A program made the translations under genes and the position numbers. The notes below the pieces were generated by a model. The model was not told where the DNA came from, did not search any database, and saw nothing but the letters and a program-made list of their open reading frames with translations. Positions 60,472-64,000 of a DNA stretch of 64,000 bases are shown piece by piece. How positions within the stretch are numbered: the stretch's first letter is position 1; each line of letters starts with the position of its first letter. Source of the DNA: Amycolatopsis sp. GM8 (GTDB lineage Bacteria > Actinomycetota > Actinomycetes > Mycobacteriales > Pseudonocardiaceae); assembly GCF_021653975.1 (NCBI RefSeq), contig NZ_JAJKFK010000002.1:62001-126000 (forward strand), read 5' to 3'.

Positions 60472-61599
60472 TCAGAGCAGGGCGCCGAGTCGGGAGTCGA
60501 CCTCGTCGGCGGTGATGCCGTAGTCGGTCAGGTCGTACTGGTGCGAGCGGAGCCGGTCGTCCTCGGCGACCACGTCGCGCATGGCGGCGCGGACGTCGTC
60601 GGTGAGGTCCAGCCCGAGGTGCTGGTAGATGCCGGCGAGGACGGCCACCGGGTCGGCGGTGAACTCGTCGAACTCGACGTCGTAGAACCTGGCCGGGTCG
60701 TGCTTGGCCCGGTCCGCGGCGTACCGCTCGAGCGTGCGGGCGCCGAATTCGAGTAGGACGGGGCCGATGGCCTCGCCGCGGAAGGTGGCGGACCGGCCCT
60801 CGGTCATCTTGCTCACCATGCTGCACGCCGATCCGAGCACCGTGCTCGCCGGCCTGCGGTGGGTCTGGATCACCAGGGCGTCCGGGAAGGTCGCGAGCAG
60901 CGCGTCCAGGCACACCAGGTGACTGGAAGACTTGAGTACCCAACGCTTTCCGGGGTCGTTGAGGCCGATCAGCTGCAGGCTGCGGCGATATCGCCGGTAG
61001 GTTTCGGTGAAGTCCTGGTCCGCCAGCCAGGACGAGTACGTCGGCAGGTTCCCGGTGAACTCGAAGTAGGCCGAGAGCATCGACTGGCGGGTCAGCAGCC
61101 AGCACTCCTCGACTTCGCCGGCCTTGCGGTTGTGGATGCCCAGGTAGCCCGGAACCTGCTCGACGAACCCGTCGATGCCGCTCTGCACCATCTGGAAGAT
61201 CGGGTTGGCGGCCCAGGTCGAGCGCTCCGGCCGCGGCTGCGGCGCGTAGCCCAGCCACATCTCCAGGCCCTGGTGCGCCGGGTCGGCGGTGAGCATCCGG
61301 TGCAGCGTGGTCGTGCCGGTGCGCGGCATGCCGACGATGAAAACGGGCTTCTCGATCGGGACCTGGGCGTGTTCGGGGTACTGCTGCCACTGGGCCTCGC
61401 TGAACAGGCGGGCCATCAGGATGCCGCGCAGCTCGTCCCGGACCAGCTGGAAACCCTCGGGCGTCAGGTCGGCCTCTTCCTGGTAGGAAGCGAGCAGGAC
61501 CTCGAGCCCTTTCCGGTAGTCCGGCGAACCGAAGTCGGTGAGCCCGGTGAGATCGGAGGCTGCGGTCTCCAGTTCCTCAACTGTTCCGATCTTGTCCAC
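60472..61599 (-). CDS. PAPS-dependent sulfotransferase family protein
   Basis: 375 residues from GTG 61599, with GGAG upstream; longer frames are not family-like. VFIVGMPRTGTTTLHRML is the 5'-phosphosulfate loop (about 110-127), and HRRPASTVLGS is the 3'-phosphate binding segment. The LKSSSHLVCLD stretch and the C-terminal QYDLTDYGI resemble the mycobacterial Stf-like group. It would transfer sulfate from PAPS to a hydroxyl or amine of a lipid or small molecule. It is first in the operon with the oxoamine-synthase-like gene and divergent from carboxylic acid reductase. Confidence 0.85.
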   Translation of the reverse strand: MDKIGTVEELETAASDLTGLTDFGSPDYRKGLEVLLASYQEEADLTPEGFQLVRDELRGILMARLFSEAQWQQYPEHAQVPIEKPVFIVGMPRTGTTTLHRMLTADPAHQGLEMWLGYAPQPRPERSTWAANPIFQMVQSGIDGFVEQVPGYLGIHNRKAGEVEECWLLTRQSMLSAYFEFTGNLPTYSSWLADQDFTETYRRYRRSLQLIGLNDPGKRWVLKSSSHLVCLDALLATFPDALVIQTHRRPASTVLGSACSMVSKMTEGRSATFRGEAIGPVLLEFGARTLERYAADRAKHDPARFYDVEFDEFTADPVAVLAGIYQHLGLDLTDDVRAAMRDVVAEDDRLRSHQYDLTDYGITADEVDSRLGALL

Positions 61600-61778
61600 T
61601 GAGTATTCTCCTCTGATCCGCCGGCGGCGTTGTCCGACAATTCTCGTGACATGACGAGCATATGAAGACAATTAATTTTCCAGCCAACTGATTCCGTGGC
61701 TTTATCAAGCCATGAAGGGCCGCGATCAATGCCCTCGAAGCCGAATTCTGGGCAGTATCGCCCCCATAATGCGTAGTC
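61600..61778. promoter_or_regulatory. AT-rich divergent promoter region, sulfotransferase/CAR
   Basis: A 179-base gap that is markedly more AT-rich than its surroundings, for example ACAATTAATTTTCC near 61669. A small dyad CTCGT-GACATG-ACGAG (61643-61658) could be an operator. No regulator gene is adjacent. Confidence 0.5.
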
Positions 61779-64000
61779 ATGATTGACGGAGGTTCGAAGG
61801 CCCGGCGGGCGCGCCGCGTCGCCGAGTTGCACGCCACCGACGCTCAGTTCCGCGACACCAGGCCACTCGAGTCGGTCACCGCGGCGATCCGGCAGCCAGG
61901 ACTGCCGCTCGGGCGGGTCGTGGCCACCGTCATGGCGGGCTACGCCGACCGGCCCGCCCTCGGTGAACGCGCGAAGGAACTGGTCACCGATGCGGCGACC
62001 GGCCGTAGGACACTTCGCCTGCTGCCCCGGTTCGACACGATCAGCTACCGTGAACTGTGGTCACGGGCCGGCGCGATCGCGACCGAATGGCACCACGATC
62101 CGCGGTCTCCGTTGCGGGCGGGCGAGTTCGTCGCCACCTTCGGGTTCGCCAGCACCGACTACGCCACGCTCGAACTGGCCTGCGTCCGGCTCGGCGCGGT
62201 GCCGGTGCCATTGCACTCCAGCGTGTCCGCCGGCCACCTGAAGCCGATCATCGGCGAGACCGAGCCACGCATCCTCGCCACCAGCCTCGAACTGCTGGAC
62301 ACCGCTGTCGAGTGCGCGCTGGGCGGCACATCGTTGCGCCGCCTGGTGGTCTTCGACTACCACCCGGACGTCGACGAGCAGCGCGAGAAGTTCGAGGCCG
62401 CGCACCGGCGCCTGGCCGGCAGCCCGATCGTGCTGGACTCGCTGACCGGCGTCATCGCGCGGGGCAGGGCCCTGCCCTCGCTGCCGTTGTTCGAAGCCGA
62501 CCCGGCGAGCAACCGGCTGGCGATGCTCATCTACACGTCCGGCAGCACCGGGACACCCAAGGGCGCCATGTACACCGACCGCATGGTCATCCCGGCGTGG
62601 CGCGGGTTCTGGCCCCGGGTCGACGATCTGCCGATCATCGGCGTGCACTGCATGCCGATGAGCCACGTGTCGGCGCGCGCCGCCTTTTCCGGCACGCTCG
62701 CGGCCGGTGGCATCGGGTACTTCACGGCGAAGAGCGACTTGTCCACGCTGTTCGAGGACATCGGACTGGTCCGGCCGACGGCGCTGCGGCTGGTGCCGCG
62801 CATCTGCGACATGCTTTTCCAGCGGTACCAAAGCGAACTGGACCGGCGGGCGCCCGGCGAAGGGGTCGCGGCGGCGGTGCGCAAGGAGCTGCACGAGCGG
62901 TTCCTCGGCGGCCGGGTTGTGTGGGCGGGCAGCGGGTCCGCGCCGATGACGGCCGAGATGTCCGCTTTCGTCGAGTCCTGTGTGGACGTTCCGTTGCAGG
63001 ACGGCTTCGGCTCGACCGAAGCGGGCCGGATCCTGATCAACGGGAAGGTGTGCCGGCCGCCGGTGCGCGACTACAAGCTCGCCGACGTGCCGGAACTGGG
63101 CTACTTCCGCACTGATTCGCCCCATCCGCGCGGTGAGCTGCTGGTCAAGACGGACGCCATCATTCCCGGCTACTACAAGCGTCCCGACGCGACGGCGGAG
63201 ATCTTCGACGCCGACGGCTACTACAAGACCGGCGACATCATGGCCGAGACCGGGCCGGACGAGCTGGCCTACGTCGACCGCCGGACGAACGTGCTGAAGC
63301 TGTCCAACGGTGAGTTCGTGGCGGTCTCACGGCTGGAGTCGGTGTTCGTCACCAGTCCCCTGGTCCGGCAGATCTTCGTCTACGGCAACAGCGAGCGCGC
63401 CTCCCTGCTCGCAGTGGTGGTGCCCACGGCCGACGCGCTCGAACGCGGTGAGGATGCGAAATCTCTGATCAGCGAGTCGCTGCGGCAGACGGCGAAGGAT
63501 GCGGGCCTGCGGCTTTTCGAGCTCCCACGCGACTTCCTGGTCGAGACCGAACCGTTCAGCACCCGGAACGGCCTGCTGTCCGACGTCCGGAAACTGGTGC
63601 GCCCCAAGCTGAAGGAGCACTACGGCGAGCGCCTCGAAGGGCTGTACGCCGAGCTCGCCGAGCGGGAGGCCGACGAGCTGAGCGCGCTGCGCCGAACCGG
63701 GCGGCAGCAACCGGTGCTCGACACCGTGTTGCGGGCGGCCCAGGCGATGCTCGGGTGTGCGAGCACCGAGTTGAGCGGCGAGGCGCACTTCACCGATCTC
63801 GGCGGCGATTCCCTGTCGGCGCTGTCTTTTTCCTCCCTGCTCAAGGAAATCTTCGGGATTGACGTTCCGGTGGGCGTCATCGTCAGCCCCGCCAACGACC
63901 TGCGGCAGCTGGCGAACCACATCGAGACGGCACTGGAGCCCGGGCCGGACCGGCCGACGTACGCGAGCGTGCACCGGTCCGGGAGTGTGCGGGCCAGTGA
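61779..64000 (+). CDS. Carboxylic acid reductase (CAR), truncated by the window end
   Basis: 740 codons are in the window from ATG 61779, and the frame stays open to base 64000. Nearly all of the adenylation domain and the carrier domain are present: [65 protein letters not shown], then the phosphopantetheine site LGGDSLSAL (about 680). The arrangement is that of Nocardia/Mycobacterium CAR. That enzyme reduces acids to aldehydes with ATP and NADPH through a C-terminal reductase domain, here beyond the window. A weak ribosome-binding site suggests a leaderless transcript or a start that needs checking. The partner genes suggest that its aldehyde or acyl substrate is shared with the oxoamine synthase. 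Confidence 0.9.
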   Translation, partial: MIDGGSKARRARRVAELHATDAQFRDTRPLESVTAAIRQPGLPLGRVVATVMAGYADRPALGERAKELVTDAATGRRTLRLLPRFDTISYRELWSRAGAIATEWHHDPRSPLRAGEFVATFGFASTDYATLELACVRLGAVPVPLHSSVSAGHLKPIIGETEPRILATSLELLDTAVECALGGTSLRRLVVFDYHPDVDEQREKFEAAHRRLAGSPIVLDSLTGVIARGRALPSLPLFEADPASNRLAMLIYTSGSTGTPKGAMYTDRMVIPAWRGFWPRVDDLPIIGVHCMPMSHVSARAAFSGTLAAGGIGYFTAKSDLSTLFEDIGLVRPTALRLVPRICDMLFQRYQSELDRRAPGEGVAAAVRKELHERFLGGRVVWAGSGSAPMTAEMSAFVESCVDVPLQDGFGSTEAGRILINGKVCRPPVRDYKLADVPELGYFRTDSPHPRGELLVKTDAIIPGYYKRPDATAEIFDADGYYKTGDIMAETGPDELAYVDRRTNVLKLSNGEFVAVSRLESVFVTSPLVRQIFVYGNSERASLLAVVVPTADALERGEDAKSLISESLRQTAKDAGLRLFELPRDFLVETEPFSTRNGLLSDVRKLVRPKLKEHYGERLEGLYAELAEREADELSALRRTGRQQPVLDTVLRAAQAMLGCASTELSGEAHFTDLGGDSLSALSFSSLLKEIFGIDVPVGVIVSPANDLRQLANHIETALEPGPDRPTYASVHRSGSVRAS

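Overview
The window is high-GC actinobacterial DNA, most likely from an Amycolatopsis-like member of the Pseudonocardiales. This is inferred from the GC-rich codon use, the tRNA-Thr/tRNA-Met/rpmG/hadAB gene set, DtxR/IdeR-type iron boxes, a HAIR site at lon and an amychelin/coelichelin-like siderophore locus. No species can be named from the sequence alone.

Left part (1-13.2 kb): the end of an aspartate aminotransferase gene, then hadA-hadB (minus strand). A glucosamine/chitosan-utilisation module follows: ROK regulator, ROK operator, APC permease, secreted exo-beta-D-glucosaminidase and ROK sugar kinase. It lies between hadAB and rpmG-tRNA-Met-tRNA-Thr. After the tRNAs come a membrane GGDEF/EAL protein with a degenerate GGDEF site, a GNAT protein and a DUF574-type methyltransferase. 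lon (13.3-15.7 kb) sits behind an HspR (HAIR) operator.

Centre (15.7-50.9 kb): a complete-looking mixed-ligand (phenolate plus hydroxamate) siderophore cluster. It has salicylate synthase, salicyl-AMP ligase, ornithine N5-hydroxylase, a formyltransferase for N-hydroxyornithine, an MbtH protein, four NRPSs (about 21 kb), an alpha/beta hydrolase, an MFS exporter, two FecCD-type permease pairs and two siderophore-binding lipoproteins. Candidate iron boxes lie in all four promoter regions. Domain types give one consistent order that differs from gene order: NRPS-D (ArCP-Cy-A-PCP), NRPS-C (C-A-PCP-C-A-PCP-E), NRPS-A (C-A-PCP-C-A-PCP-E), NRPS-B (C-A-PCP-E). Hand-read A-domain codes suggest salicyl-(thiazoline or oxazoline)-Ser-Ser-Ser-formylhydroxyornithine-X. 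No thioesterase domain and no ABC ATPase gene are present in the window.

Right part (50.9-64 kb): an MDR oxidoreductase with a divergent TetR gene, a two-gene LigC/LigD-like repair operon, a membrane protein, and an approximately 1 kb gene-free repeat hub. Then come DUF429, VOC and SDR genes and finally a locus with a VOC protein, a divergent alpha-oxoamine-synthase-like enzyme, a PAPS sulfotransferase and a divergent carboxylic acid reductase that runs off the window. I do not recognise this last combination as a described pathway.

Structural signals outside genes include two dispersed palindromic repeat families, each with one copy near the left end and one in the 56-kb hub. One family shows a compensatory base change in its hairpin arm. 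There is also an approximately 21-bp tandem repeat, tandem perfect GC hairpins, and a strong enrichment of the octamer palindrome AAGCGCTT inside three of the NRPS genes.
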